From Microbacterium sp. ABRD28 (GTDB lineage Bacteria; Actinomycetota; Actinomycetes; Actinomycetales; Microbacteriaceae): a stretch of 64,000 bases of DNA. Shown here one piece after another: positions 16,400-25,369 of the stretch. The position numbers were made by a program, and so were the translations under genes. The stretch covers positions 1,736,001-1,800,000 of the forward strand of contig NZ_CP031015.1 of assembly GCF_003850245.1 (NCBI RefSeq), written 5' to 3'. Under the pieces are notes generated by a model that worked only from the letters and a program-made list of their open reading frames with translations, searched no databases and was not told where the DNA came from. Position 1 is the first letter of the stretch. Each line of letters begins with the position of its first letter.

Positions 16400-16738
16400 T
16401 CAGAGGACGGCGATGTTGGCGCGGGTGCGCCCCACGGCCAGGGCGTGGTGACGCGCGTGCAGGGCGACGGGCGCGCCGGGTTCCAGGCCCTCGATCGGGG
16501 ACGCCGACCACACGTCGATGCGCGTTCCGTCGAGGGTGTGGAGCACGATGACCTCGCCCGCGACCGACGTGACGATCGCGTCGCTCCATTCGAGCGGGGT
16601 GGCGGCGATCAAGCGCGCCTGGATGAGGTGCATCGCGTGACCGGGGGCGACCGAGGTGCAGGAACGTCCGAGCATGCACATGCAGGCTGCGCGACCCTTC
16701 ACCTCGACGGGCGTGGGGAAGCGGTGCGGACTCGACAC
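16400..16738 (-). CDS. Small hypothetical protein with Cys-Met-Cys-Met motif
   Basis: 112 residues, no recognised family. The N terminus carries AACMCMLGRSC (Cys19, Met20, Cys21, Met22, Cys27) followed by His35-Ala-Met37-His38, a cluster of soft and histidine ligands. The rest (residues about 45-112) is beta-rich and could form a small barrel (SDAIVTSVAGEVIVLHTLDGTRIDVWS). The GTG at 16738 has AGGAG about 6 nt upstream. It ends 19 bp from the end of the copper storage gene (tail to tail). A copper- or redox-linked role is my inference from the ligands and the neighbourhood; alternatively it is simply an unknown regulatory small protein. Confidence 0.7.
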   Translation of the reverse strand: MSSPHRFPTPVEVKGRAACMCMLGRSCTSVAPGHAMHLIQARLIAATPLEWSDAIVTSVAGEVIVLHTLDGTRIDVWSASPIEGLEPGAPVALHARHHALAVGRTRANIAVL

Positions 16739-16918
16739 GTCAGACTCCTGTGGGTAGGTTCGGATGTCGGCCAGATTAGGTCGCGGCGACGCCGCGGTCA
16801 TCCTCGCCGACACAGGCCGAAACAATCGCCCTGCGGCGTCGTCGTCGACAGGCGCGTCGAGCCGGTCGTCAGGGCGTGAACGCGTCGGATAGGCTGGCTC
16901 ACCGAAGGAGGGCACGAC

Positions 16919-17410
16919 GTGGACGACAATCGGCGACCAGATTCTGGTGACATCCGACGCCTGCCGGGCGATGACGGCGCCGATCGCGGTTCGGACACGA
17001 CGCAGACGTTCGGCCACGACGCCGACCTGTCCTTCGTCCCCTTCGGCAGTGCTCTGAACACCGCGGAGCTCGAGTCGATCGACGCGCTGCCCTCAGGCGC
17101 AGCACTGCTGCTGGTGCGCTCGGGCCCCACAGCGGGTGCGCGCTACCTGCTCGACACCGACGTCACCACGGTCGGTCGTCACCCCGAAGCAGACATCTTC
17201 TTCGACGACGTCACCGTCTCGCGCCGGCACGCGGAGATCACCCGACAGGGAACGGCGTTCGAGCTGGTGGATCAGCGCTCGCTGAACGGCACCTACGTCA
17301 ACGGCGAGCGGGTCGACCGCGCTGTGCTCACCAACGGCTCGGAGCTTCGCATCGGCAAGTTCCGCCTCAACTTCTTCGTCTCGCCCGCAGATCTGCCGCA
17401 GGCGGGCTGA
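16919..17410 (+). CDS. garA: FHA domain protein, GarA/OdhI type
   Basis: 163 residues. In mycobacteria and corynebacteria, GarA/OdhI inhibits 2-oxoglutarate dehydrogenase and related enzymes until phosphorylated by Ser/Thr kinases. The N-terminal regulatory segment has DTTQTFG (26-32), matching the ETTSVF phospho-switch, with Thr27 and Thr28 as the expected phosphorylation sites. The FHA domain (about 60-155) shows GRHPE with Arg87, SRRH (101-104) and LNGTYVNGE with Asn123. The GTG start has GAAGGAGGG about 8 nt upstream. The FtsR-like gene follows with a 1-bp overlap. A PASTA kinase in this window (30452-32392) is one possible kinase. Confidence 0.92.
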   Translation: MDDNRRPDSGDIRRLPGDDGADRGSDTTQTFGHDADLSFVPFGSALNTAELESIDALPSGAALLLVRSGPTAGARYLLDTDVTTVGRHPEADIFFDDVTVSRRHAEITRQGTAFELVDQRSLNGTYVNGERVDRAVLTNGSELRIGKFRLNFFVSPADLPQAG

Positions 17411-18105
17411 TGGCTCCGGCCTCCTCCGCCCGCCAGCGATCATCGTCAGCGGGCCTTCTCAGCATCGGTCAGGTGCTCGCGAGGCTGTCGCCGGAATTCC
17501 CGAGTCTGACCTCGAGCAAGCTGCGGTTCCTCGAGGTGCAGGGGATCGTGACCCCGGTTCGGACCGAGTCGGGGTACCGCAAGTTCTCGCCGGCCGACCT
17601 CGACCGCCTGCGATTGGCCCTGACGCTCCAGCGCGACCACTACCTGCCCCTCAGCGTCATCCGCGACTACCTCGCCGACGTCGACGCCGGGCGCGACCCC
17701 GCCCCGCCGACCTCCGCGCCGCCGCCATCGATCGTCCCGGCGCCGCGCCGGTACCGTCGGGATGAACTGCTGGCAGCCGCCGGCGCGGCGCCGCAGCTGC
17801 TCAACGACGCCATCAGCACCGGGATCATCACCGCCGCCGAGAGCTACACCGATCAGTCGGTCACGCTTCTGAGGGCCCTCGTCGCCCTGGATCGTCACGG
17901 CATCGAGCCGCGTCACGTCCGCAGTGTCAAGCAGAGTGCAGAGCGCGACGCCTCGCTCATCGAGTCGTCCCTCGCGCCGCTGCTGCGCCGGACGGACGCC
18001 GCTTCTCGGGGACGAGCGGGAGAGGCCGCGCCCGAACTCGCGCGCAGACTCGAAGAGGTGCGTGCGATCCTGTTGCGCTCCGCCCTCGATCGTCTTCTCG
18101 GATGA
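17410..18105 (+). CDS. ftsR: FtsR-like MerR family regulator
   Basis: 231 residues. An N-terminal MerR helix-turn-helix (LLSIGQVLARLSPEFPSLTSSKLRFLEVQGIVTPVRTESGYRKF) is followed by a dimerisation helix, a proline-rich linker (about 95-115) and a C-terminal helical domain. Architecture and position directly after the FHA gene match FtsR of corynebacteria and Rv1828 of mycobacteria, a regulator of ftsZ expression. Its ATG overlaps the TGA of the FHA gene (TGATG). The dcw cluster with ftsZ lies about 18 kb downstream. The orthology is inferred from order and architecture. Confidence 0.85.
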   Translation: MAPASSARQRSSSAGLLSIGQVLARLSPEFPSLTSSKLRFLEVQGIVTPVRTESGYRKFSPADLDRLRLALTLQRDHYLPLSVIRDYLADVDAGRDPAPPTSAPPPSIVPAPRRYRRDELLAAAGAAPQLLNDAISTGIITAAESYTDQSVTLLRALVALDRHGIEPRHVRSVKQSAERDASLIESSLAPLLRRTDAASRGRAGEAAPELARRLEEVRAILLRSALDRLLG

Positions 18106-18220
18106 GGCGCCGCAGCCCCGATCGGCCGCGACACGCCGACGCGTTGACGCGGATGTCGTTGCCCGGGGGGCGGGGCTCATCTAGCGTGGAGTGCGCACCC
18201 CGTTCCGTGAGGAGGATCGC

Positions 18221-18766
18221 ATGACCGCTCGTGAAGCGGCCGACGAAGCCGGCTTCGTCGCCGACCTCCTGTTCACCGACGGGCTCCCGCAGATGGACGA
18301 TGAGGTGGGCTACCGCGGCGCGGTCGCCGCCCGCGCCGCCGGGATCACCTACCGGCAGCTGGATTACTGGGCCCGCACGCAACTGGTCGAGCCGACCGTG
18401 CGGGGAGCGAACGGCTCAGGATCGCAGCGGCTGTACGGCTTCCGCGACATCCTGGTCCTCAAGCTCGTCAAGCGGCTGCTCGACACCGGAATCTCGCTGC
18501 AGCAGATCCGCACCGCGGTGGAGCAGCTGCGTGCCGCAGGCATCCGCGACCTCGCCGGCACGACGCTCATGAGCGACGGCGCCTCGGTCTACCTCTGCAC
18601 CTCGAACGACGAGGTCATCGACCTGGTCAGCCGTGGGCAGGGCGTGTTCGGCATTGCCGTGGGCAAGGTCCTGCGCGAGGTCGAGTCGACTCTGGTGGAG
18701 TTTGATCCCCAGGCTCCCGACCCCGTCGACGAGCTCGCTGCACGCCGCACCGCGCGCTCGGCCTGA
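18221..18766 (+). CDS. MerR family regulator, Rv1830-like
   Basis: 181 residues. The MerR domain lies further in than usual, after about 25 acidic residues: GYRGAVAARAAGITYRQLDYWARTQLVEPTVRG...GSQRLYGFRDILVLKLVKRLLD. The rest is a helical dimerisation region and a C-terminal part with SVYLCTSNDEVIDLVSRGQGVFGIAVGKVLREVE, as in Rv1830 of mycobacteria. The ATG at 18221 follows GAGGAGG at 6-7 nt. In mycobacteria this gene is separated from the FtsR homologue by a DUF151 gene; here only a 115-bp gap remains, with a TAGCGT box at 18182-18187. Confidence 0.85.
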   Translation: MTAREAADEAGFVADLLFTDGLPQMDDEVGYRGAVAARAAGITYRQLDYWARTQLVEPTVRGANGSGSQRLYGFRDILVLKLVKRLLDTGISLQQIRTAVEQLRAAGIRDLAGTTLMSDGASVYLCTSNDEVIDLVSRGQGVFGIAVGKVLREVESTLVEFDPQAPDPVDELAARRTARSA

Positions 18767-18810
18767 GCCGAGCCGGTCTGCCTCATCGGCGGCGGCGGAC
18801 GCCGCGGGGG

Positions 18811-19620
18811 TCAGACGCGGGTTTCGCCCGGAGTCGGGATGCGCCCCGTGCGGATGACGCGGTCCAGCAGCGCGTCGAAGTCGGCGGCGAGCTCCTGCGC
18901 CGAGTCTCCCGGCCAGATGTGGAGCGGCTTCGCGGCGCCCTGCGCCTGCTGGAGCGACGTCCGCTCGGGAAGCTGCGGGCTCAGGACGAGCGGACCGAAC
19001 ATGTCGCGCAGCTCCTTGATCCGGAACTGGTGCTCGATCGACTGGGGACGCACGCGGTTCACCACGAGGCCCAGCGGCTGGAGCCGGGGGGAGAGGCCTC
19101 GACGGATCTCCTCGATGGCGCGCAGCGCGCGGTCGGCGGCGGCCACGGAGAACAGACCGGGCTCGGTGACGACGATGACGCGGTCGCTCGCGGCCCACGC
19201 GGTGCGCGTGAGGGCGTTGAGCGAGGGCGCGCAGTCGATGAGGACGAGATCGTAATCGGCCTCGATCGTGGCGAGGGCCTCTTCGAGCTTCCACACGTCG
19301 CGAACGCTCGGGTGCGGTCCGTCGAAGTTGATCGCGGACGGGCTGCCGATCATCACGTCGATCGTCCCGGGGTGCACCTTGGCCCAGCCGGAGGAGGTGA
19401 TCGCCTGGCGGACGACCTTCTCCTTGGGATTGGCCAGGACATCGGCGATGTTGAGGCGACCGGCGACCTGGATGTCCATCCCCGTCGACACGTCGGACTG
19501 CGGGTCCAGGTCGACGACCAACGTCCGGACGCCGCGTGCGAAAGCGGCGGAAGCGAGTCCGAGCGTCACGGTCGTCTTGCCGACCCCGCCCTTGAGCGAG
19601 CTGACGGAGAGTACGTGCAC
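18811..19620 (-). CDS. ParA family ATPase
   Basis: A 269-aa deviant-Walker ATPase of the ParA/Soj family. The P-loop is [10 protein letters not shown] (8-17) with both signature lysines, followed by VDLDPQSD and the Walker B strand LVLIDCAPSLNAL. No ParB gene or parS-like site is nearby, so it is an orphan of the type that, like PldP in corynebacteria, affects division or growth rather than chromosome segregation. The GTG at 19620 is preceded at 8 nt by TAACGT. It is divergent from pyruvate carboxylase with a 74-bp shared region. Confidence 0.85.
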   Translation of the reverse strand: MHVLSVSSLKGGVGKTTVTLGLASAAFARGVRTLVVDLDPQSDVSTGMDIQVAGRLNIADVLANPKEKVVRQAITSSGWAKVHPGTIDVMIGSPSAINFDGPHPSVRDVWKLEEALATIEADYDLVLIDCAPSLNALTRTAWAASDRVIVVTEPGLFSVAAADRALRAIEEIRRGLSPRLQPLGLVVNRVRPQSIEHQFRIKELRDMFGPLVLSPQLPERTSLQQAQGAAKPLHIWPGDSAQELAADFDALLDRVIRTGRIPTPGETRV

Positions 19621-19694
19621 GAGGCACTACGTTACCGTCCCCTAGGCTGAGAGCACACTCAGCCCAGACCACACGGCCCAACCGCGAGGTGTGC
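19621..19694. promoter_or_regulatory. ParA/pyc divergent promoter region with inverted repeat
   Basis: The inverted repeat GGCTGAG-AGCACA-CTCAGCC (19645-19664, 7-bp arms) overlaps a TAGGCT -10-like box on the plus strand (19643-19648). On the minus strand TAACGT (19634-19629) serves the ParA gene. The repeat could be an operator for pyc or a leader hairpin. Confidence 0.5.
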
Positions 19695-22600
19695 ATGTTC
19701 GAGAAGATCCTGGTCGCCAATCGCGGTGAAATCGCGATCCGCGCCTTCCGTGCCGCGTACGAACTGGGAGCCCGCACCGTCGCGGTCTTCCCCTTCGAAG
19801 ATCGAGGATCGCTGCACCGGCAGAAGGCCGACGAGTCGTATGTGATCGGCGAACCGGGTCATCCGGTGCGCGCTTACCTCGATGTCGACGAGATCATCCG
19901 GGTCGCGCTGGAATCCGGCGCAGACGCCATCTACCCGGGCTACGGATTCCTGTCGGAGAACCCCGAGCTCGCCTCTCGGGCCGCGGAGAACGGCATCACC
20001 TTCATCGGTCCTCCCGCCCGCGCGCTGGCGATGGCGGGGAACAAGGTGACCGCGAAGGAGCACGCCATCGCCGCGGGTGTTCCGGTGCTGCGCTCGACCG
20101 AGGCTTCCGATGACGTCGACGCTCTCGTCGCGGCGGCCCCCGACATCGGTTTCCCGATCTTCGTCAAGGCCGTCGCCGGCGGCGGCGGTCGCGGCATGCG
20201 TCGTGTGGAGACCCCGGGTGAGCTGCCGCCCGCGATCGCCGAGGCGATGCGCGAGGCCGGCGCGGCATTCGGCGACCCGCGCGTGTTCCTCGAGCAGGCG
20301 GTCGTCCGGCCCCGGCACATCGAGGTGCAGATCCTCGCCGATGCGACGGGCCACACCGTTCACCTCTTCGAGCGCGACTGCTCGGTGCAGCGCCGCCATC
20401 AGAAGGTCATCGAGATCGCGCCCGCCCCGAACCTCGACGACGAGCTGCGTCAGCGCATCCACCGCGATGCGGTCGCCTTCGCCGAGTCGATCGGTTACGT
20501 CAACGCCGGCACCGTCGAGTTCCTCGTCGACACGGCGGGGGAGCGTGCGGGCCAGCACGTCTTCATCGAGATGAACCCCCGCATCCAGGTCGAGCACACC
20601 GTCACGGAGGAAGTGACCGACGTCGACCTCGTCCAGTCGCAGATGCGCATCGCCGCGGGCGAGAGCCTGGACGACCTCGGACTGTCGCAGGACCGGATCG
20701 TGCTCCGCGGCGCCGCGTTGCAGTGCCGCATCACCACGGAGGATCCCTCGCAGGGGTTCCGACCCGACACCGGCCGTATCACTACCTATCGCTCTCCCGG
20801 CGGCGCCGGCATCCGCCTCGACGGCGGAACGACGGCTGCGGGCTCGCAGATCAGTCCACACTTCGACTCGATGCTCGCCAAGCTCACCTGTCGAGGGCGT
20901 GACTACCCGGCCGCCGTCGCGCGGGCCAAGCGCGCGCTGGCGGAGTTCCGCATCCGCGGCGTCGCCACCAACATCCCGTTCCTGCGCGCCGTCCTCGACG
21001 ATCCCTCCTTCCTCGAGGGAGACCTCAGCACCGCGTTCATCGAGGAGCGCCCGCGCCTGCTCACCAGCCACCCGTCGCGAGACCGCGCGACCAAGCTGCT
21101 GAACTGGCTGGCCGATGTCACGGTGAATCGGCCCTACGGCGAGAAGCCGGTCTCGGTCTCTCCCGGCAGCAAGCTCCCGGACATCGATCTGCTCGCCCCG
21201 GCCCCGGCGGGTAACCTGCAGCGTCTGCGCGAGCTGGGTCCCGCAGGTTTCGCCCGCGCCCTCCGGGAGCAGACGCCGTTGGCGGTGACCGAGACCACGT
21301 ACCGCGACGCCCACCAGTCACTCCTCGCCACCCGTGTGCGCACGCGCGACCTGGTCCGCTGCGCGCCGCACGTGGCGCGGATGACTCCCGAGCTGCTGTC
21401 GATCGAGGCCTGGGGCGGTGCGACCTACGACGTGGCGCTGCGGTTCCTCGCCGAGGACCCCTGGGAGCGCCTCGCGGCGATCCGCGATGCCGTTCCCAAC
21501 ATCCCGGTCCAGATGCTGCTGCGCGGCCGCAACACCGTCGGCTACACGCCGAGACCGGTCGAGGTCACCGACGCCTTCGTCCGTGAAGCCGCGTCGACGG
21601 GCGTGGACATCTTCCGCATCTTCGACGCCCTGAACGATGTCGACCAGATGGTCCCCGCCATCCGCTCGGTTCTCGAGACCGGCACCGCCGTCGCCGAGGT
21701 CGCTGTCTGCTACACCGGCGACCTCCTCAACCCCGCCGAGCAGCTGTACACGCTGGACTACTACCTGCGCCTGGCGGAGCAGATCGTCGCGTCGGGGGCG
21801 CACATCCTCGCGATCAAAGACATGGCCGGGCTCCTGCGTCCGGCCGCGGCCGCACGCCTGGTTGCGGCCCTGCGCGACCGCTTCGATCTCCCGGTGCACC
21901 TGCACACGCACGACACCGCAGGTGGCCAGCTGGCGACTCTCCTCGCTGCGAGCGCCGCCGGAGTCGACGCCGTCGATGCGGCTGCGGCGCCCCTGGCCGG
22001 AACGACCAGTCAGCCGTCGCTGTCGGCGCTGGTCGCGGCCCTTGCGCACACCGACCGCGACACCGGGATCGACCTGCAGGCGGTGAGCGACCTCGAACCC
22101 TACTGGGAGGGCGTGCGGCACCTGTACCGCCCCTTCGAGTCGGGACTGGACGGGCCCACCGGCCGGGTGTACCACCACGAGATCCCCGGCGGTCAGCTCT
22201 CGAATCTGCGCCAGCAGGCGATCGCGCTGGGCCTCGCCGACGATTTCGAACTCATCGAGGACATGTACGCCGCCGCCGACCGCATCCTCGGACGCATCCC
22301 GAAGGTGACGCCCTCGTCGAAGGTGGTCGGCGATCTCGCCCTCGCACTGGTCGCGGCGGGGGCCGACCCGGCCGACTTCGCCGAGAATCCGCAGAACTAC
22401 GACATCCCCGACTCCGTCGTGGGGTTCATGGCCGGCGAGCTGGGAGACCTTCCCGGAGGCTGGCCCGAGCCGTTCCGCACGAAGGTGCTGGCCGGTCGCA
22501 CCGTGTCCATCGAGATCCCGCCGCTCACACCGGAGGAGAAGGAGGGGCTGGACGGCGACGCCCCATCGCGGCGCCGGACCCTCAACCGCCTGCTCTTCCC

Positions 22601-23102
22601 CGGTCCCGCACGCGAGTTCGAGAAGGCGCGTGAGACGTACGGCGACCTCTCGAGCCTCGGCACCCCCGACTATCTGTACGGACTCAAGCCCGGCGAGGAG
22701 CACGTCGCCGAGATCGACCCGGGCGTGCAGCTCTACGTCGGCCTCGAGGCCATCGGTGAAGCCGATGCCAAGGGCATGCGGACGGTCATGACCACGCTGA
22801 ACGGGCAGCTCCGCCCCGTCTACGTGCGGGACCGCAGCATCAGCGTCGAGACCCGTCAGGCCGAGCGGGCCGACACGTCTCGACCCGGGCAGGTCGCTGC
22901 GCCGTTCGCGGGCGTCGTCACCGTCAAGACCGAGGTCGGCACCACGGTGACCGCGGGCGCGCCGATCGCCTCGATCGAGGCGATGAAGATGGAGGCGGCG
23001 ATCACCGCGCCCGTCGACGGCGTCGTCGAGCGCGTCGCGATCGCCGCGACCGCGCAGGTCGAGGCGGGCGACCTTTTGGTCGTCATCCGCCCCGCGCACT
23101 AG
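19695..23102 (+). CDS. pyc: Pyruvate carboxylase
   Basis: Biotin enzyme that carboxylates pyruvate to oxaloacetate with ATP and bicarbonate, refilling the TCA cycle. The 1135-aa chain has the biotin carboxylase half (FEKILVANRGEIAIR; VKAVAGGGGRGMRR; EMNPRIQVEHTVTEE), the carboxyltransferase half (ETTYRDAHQSLLATRVRTRDL; AIKDMAGLLRP; HTHDTAGG), and a C-terminal biotinyl domain with Lys1098 in EAMKMEA. All domains are intact. I use the ATG at 19695 with GAGG five bases upstream; a GTG two codons earlier is possible. Its TAG stop begins the sequence TAGCCT. Confidence 0.96.
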   Translation: MFEKILVANRGEIAIRAFRAAYELGARTVAVFPFEDRGSLHRQKADESYVIGEPGHPVRAYLDVDEIIRVALESGADAIYPGYGFLSENPELASRAAENGITFIGPPARALAMAGNKVTAKEHAIAAGVPVLRSTEASDDVDALVAAAPDIGFPIFVKAVAGGGGRGMRRVETPGELPPAIAEAMREAGAAFGDPRVFLEQAVVRPRHIEVQILADATGHTVHLFERDCSVQRRHQKVIEIAPAPNLDDELRQRIHRDAVAFAESIGYVNAGTVEFLVDTAGERAGQHVFIEMNPRIQVEHTVTEEVTDVDLVQSQMRIAAGESLDDLGLSQDRIVLRGAALQCRITTEDPSQGFRPDTGRITTYRSPGGAGIRLDGGTTAAGSQISPHFDSMLAKLTCRGRDYPAAVARAKRALAEFRIRGVATNIPFLRAVLDDPSFLEGDLSTAFIEERPRLLTSHPSRDRATKLLNWLADVTVNRPYGEKPVSVSPGSKLPDIDLLAPAPAGNLQRLRELGPAGFARALREQTPLAVTETTYRDAHQSLLATRVRTRDLVRCAPHVARMTPELLSIEAWGGATYDVALRFLAEDPWERLAAIRDAVPNIPVQMLLRGRNTVGYTPRPVEVTDAFVREAASTGVDIFRIFDALNDVDQMVPAIRSVLETGTAVAEVAVCYTGDLLNPAEQLYTLDYYLRLAEQIVASGAHILAIKDMAGLLRPAAAARLVAALRDRFDLPVHLHTHDTAGGQLATLLAASAAGVDAVDAAAAPLAGTTSQPSLSALVAALAHTDRDTGIDLQAVSDLEPYWEGVRHLYRPFESGLDGPTGRVYHHEIPGGQLSNLRQQAIALGLADDFELIEDMYAAADRILGRIPKVTPSSKVVGDLALALVAAGADPADFAENPQNYDIPDSVVGFMAGELGDLPGGWPEPFRTKVLAGRTVSIEIPPLTPEEKEGLDGDAPSRRRTLNRLLFPGPAREFEKARETYGDLSSLGTPDYLYGLKPGEEHVAEIDPGVQLYVGLEAIGEADAKGMRTVMTTLNGQLRPVYVRDRSISVETRQAERADTSRPGQVAAPFAGVVTVKTEVGTTVTAGAPIASIEAMKMEAAITAPVDGVVERVAIAATAQVEAGDLLVVIRPAH

Positions 23103-23151
23103 CCTGGAACGGCGCCTCACCGTGAGTGCGCAGTGATGTGCCTGTTCCAGG
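23103..23151 (+). promoter_or_regulatory. Inverted repeat covering the EspI-like gene's SD
   Basis: CCTGGAAC (23103-23110) and GTTCCAGG (23144-23151) are perfect 8-bp complements, with 33 nt between them. The right arm includes the start of the AGGAG ribosome-binding site for the GTG at 23161. In RNA this would close a stem that hides the SD. A TAGCCT box at 23100-23105 could start the transcript. Confidence 0.5.
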
Positions 23152-23160
23152 AGACCCGCA

Positions 23161-24810
23161 GTGACGCCCGACGCCTTCGATGAAACGCCCGAGGACGACG
23201 ATGAGAACGGCGTCCTCCCCGACACCGTGAACATCGATACGACCGCTCTCGGAGTACTGAGCGGCCAGACCGCGCAAGTCAGTGTCATCCTTCCCTCCTC
23301 GACCGACGACGACGCTCTCGACGACGAGGACGTCGTCGACGATGAGATCCTGCCGGCGACCGACGACGCGGAGACCCCCGTGCGCGAGGCTCCGGATGCC
23401 GCGGACACGGACTCGCCGGTGAGCGGGCCGATCGCCATCGAGCCCCCCGCCGAGACCGCCGAGGCGGAGATCGTCGAGGACGACGCACAGCCTGAGCACG
23501 CGGACGACGACGCGCACGCCGCCCACCCTGATCACGTGGATGCCGAGATCGTCGAGGACGCGCTGGAGCCCGCCACCGCGGTCGCCGCCGCGGCCGGCGG
23601 GGCTGCTGCGGAGACGGTGGCATCCGATCCGGTTCCCGCGACCACGGCGTCATCGGACGTCGTATCGACCCCGACGAGTGCCGGGCCCGCGTCGGGCATC
23701 AGCGCGCGGACCACGCGCACCGGTTCCGTCCCCGCGACGCGATGGGAGCTGCAGCATCCCGATCAGCCCGAGCGCCCGCAGCGCGCCCGTTCAGCGGAGC
23801 GCGTGACGACCCGCAACGAGGTCGCCCTGTCCTCCAAGCGCCTCGGCGAGTTCGAGGGGGGCCGGGAGACCCCCGATCTCCTCACCGCCGACCGGCTGCT
23901 CGATCAGCGCCACCTCGTCCGGGCCGAGCCCGAGGGAATGTGGCGTCACCTGGTCTACTCACTGACCGGCCGGCGGGTGAACCTCGGTGACAGCAAGCGC
24001 GCGCGAGCCCGCAAGGAGCTCGACCGTCGCATCGGCGCACCCCTGACCGGCGGAGCACGCTTCGTCCCCGTCCTGTCGCGAAAGGGCGGTGTCGGCAAGA
24101 CCACCGTGACTACGCTCCTCGGCATGGCGCTGGCCGATGCACGCGACGATCGCGTCATCGCCGTCGACGCCAACCCCGACCGGGGGACGCTGGCCGAGCG
24201 CATCGCCCGGGCCAACGGCAAGACGGTCCGCGATCTCGCGCGTGCCCGCTCGGAGGTCAGCGGCTACAACGACATCTCGCAGATCGTCGCGCGCGACGAG
24301 ACCCGACTTGACGTCCTCGCCTCCGACGCCGACCCGCGGGTGTCGGAAGCCTTCAGCGACCGCGACTACCACGACGTGGCCACGCTCGCGGCGCACTATT
24401 ACTCCATCGTGCTGACCGACACCGGCACCGGTATCGTCCACTCCGTCATGGGCGCCACGCTCGAGCTCGCCGATCAGCTCGTCGTCGTGGCCGGCCTGAG
24501 CGTCGACGAGGCGCGCCTGGCATCGGAGACCCTGACGTGGTTGGAGACCAACGGATATGCCGAGCACGTGAAGAACGCCGTGGTCGTGCTGAACAACTCC
24601 CGGCCCGGTCCGCCCGTCGTGCGGCCAGACGAGCTGGAGATTCACTTCCGAAGCCGCGTCCGCGCCGTGGTCAGGATGCCGTTCGACCCGCAGATCGCCG
24701 CGGGGAGCGCCATCACCTTCCGCGACCTCCAGCCGGCCACGCGCCTCGCAGCGCGCGAGTTGGCGGCGACCGTCGTCGAGGGCCTGCGGACCCTCGCCCC
24801 GGCCGCGTGA
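23161..24810 (+). CDS. EspI-like MinD/ParA-type ATPase with long acidic N terminus
   Basis: 549 residues. About the first 200 are disordered, rich in Asp, Glu, Ala and Pro. After a linker ([12 protein letters not shown]) comes a conserved region with [23 protein letters not shown], then a deviant-Walker ATPase domain: [10 protein letters not shown] (306-315, Lys308 and Lys313), [15 protein letters not shown], and [11 protein letters not shown]. This layout matches EspI (Rv3876) and related ATPases associated with type VII secretion in mycobacteria. No WXG100 protein, EccC or other ESX component is in this window, so the secretion link is only a family inference. The GTG at 23161 follows CAGGAG by about 8 nt. 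Confidence 0.8.
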   Translation: MTPDAFDETPEDDDENGVLPDTVNIDTTALGVLSGQTAQVSVILPSSTDDDALDDEDVVDDEILPATDDAETPVREAPDAADTDSPVSGPIAIEPPAETAEAEIVEDDAQPEHADDDAHAAHPDHVDAEIVEDALEPATAVAAAAGGAAAETVASDPVPATTASSDVVSTPTSAGPASGISARTTRTGSVPATRWELQHPDQPERPQRARSAERVTTRNEVALSSKRLGEFEGGRETPDLLTADRLLDQRHLVRAEPEGMWRHLVYSLTGRRVNLGDSKRARARKELDRRIGAPLTGGARFVPVLSRKGGVGKTTVTTLLGMALADARDDRVIAVDANPDRGTLAERIARANGKTVRDLARARSEVSGYNDISQIVARDETRLDVLASDADPRVSEAFSDRDYHDVATLAAHYYSIVLTDTGTGIVHSVMGATLELADQLVVVAGLSVDEARLASETLTWLETNGYAEHVKNAVVVLNNSRPGPPVVRPDELEIHFRSRVRAVVRMPFDPQIAAGSAITFRDLQPATRLAARELAATVVEGLRTLAPAA

Positions 24811-24820
24811 GCGCGATCCG

Positions 24821-25312
24821 ATGACGGTTCGGCCCATCCGCCTCTTCGGCGACCCGGTGCTGCGCGCCCCGAGCGCGCCGATCACGACGATCGACGACGG
24901 CGTCCGCGCCCTGGTGCAGGACCTGCTCGACACGGTCGAGCTGCCGGGTCGCGCGGGCGTCGCCGCACCGCAGATCGGCGTGCCGCTGCGGGCGTTCAGC
25001 TACAACATCGACGGCGACATCGGGTACATCCTCAATCCCGTCCTCGAAGAGGTCTCGGGCGAGCCTGTGCCCACGGGGGAGGGATGCCTGTCGGTCCCCG
25101 GCCTCTGGCACGACGCGCTGCGTCATCCCTACGCCCGGGTGCGCGGTATCGACCTCGACGGAGCGGAGCTCATCATCGAGGGCGAAGGCCTTCTCGCCCA
25201 GGCGCTCCAGCACGAGACCGACCATCTCGACGGCATGCTCTACTTGTCGCGGCTGCGCCCCGAGGATCGCAAGATCGCGATGCGCGAGGTGCGCGAGTCC
25301 GACTGGTTCTGA
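24821..25312 (+). CDS. def: Peptide deformylase
   Basis: Removes the formyl group from the N-terminal methionine of new proteins. At 163 aa it is the short actinobacterial form. All three motifs are present: GVAAPQIG (46-53), EGCLS (87-91, metal ligand Cys89), and QHETDH (130-135, ligands His131 and His135, catalytic Glu132). The ATG at 24821 lies 10 bp after the EspI-like gene, so the two may be co-transcribed, although a functional link is not obvious. No fmt or fmu gene is adjacent. A strong hairpin begins directly after the stop. Confidence 0.95.
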   Translation: MTVRPIRLFGDPVLRAPSAPITTIDDGVRALVQDLLDTVELPGRAGVAAPQIGVPLRAFSYNIDGDIGYILNPVLEEVSGEPVPTGEGCLSVPGLWHDALRHPYARVRGIDLDGAELIIEGEGLLAQALQHETDHLDGMLYLSRLRPEDRKIAMREVRESDWF

Positions 25313-25357
25313 CACGAGCCGGGTCGATGCCGCTCAACGGCGTCGACCCGGCTCGTG
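25313..25357. terminator. Convergent hairpin between def and fadD
   Basis: A perfect 15-bp stem (CACGAGCCGGGTCGA with its complement) that extends through one G-T pair and four more pairs to a 5-nt loop CTCAA, about 20 bp in all. It fills most of the gap between two convergent genes and is symmetric, so it could serve both. No T-tract follows on either side. Confidence 0.75.
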
Positions 25358-25369
25358 CCCGCCGTCGGG

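Noticed and set aside
18811..19620. Chromosome partitioning parAB/parS locus
   Set aside because: No ParB and no parS-like 16-bp palindrome near the ParA gene, and neighbours are not origin genes.
23161..24810. A type VII secretion locus
   Set aside because: The EspI-like ATPase is suggestive, but no WXG100, EccB, EccC, EccD, EccE or MycP gene is present within 30 kb on either side.
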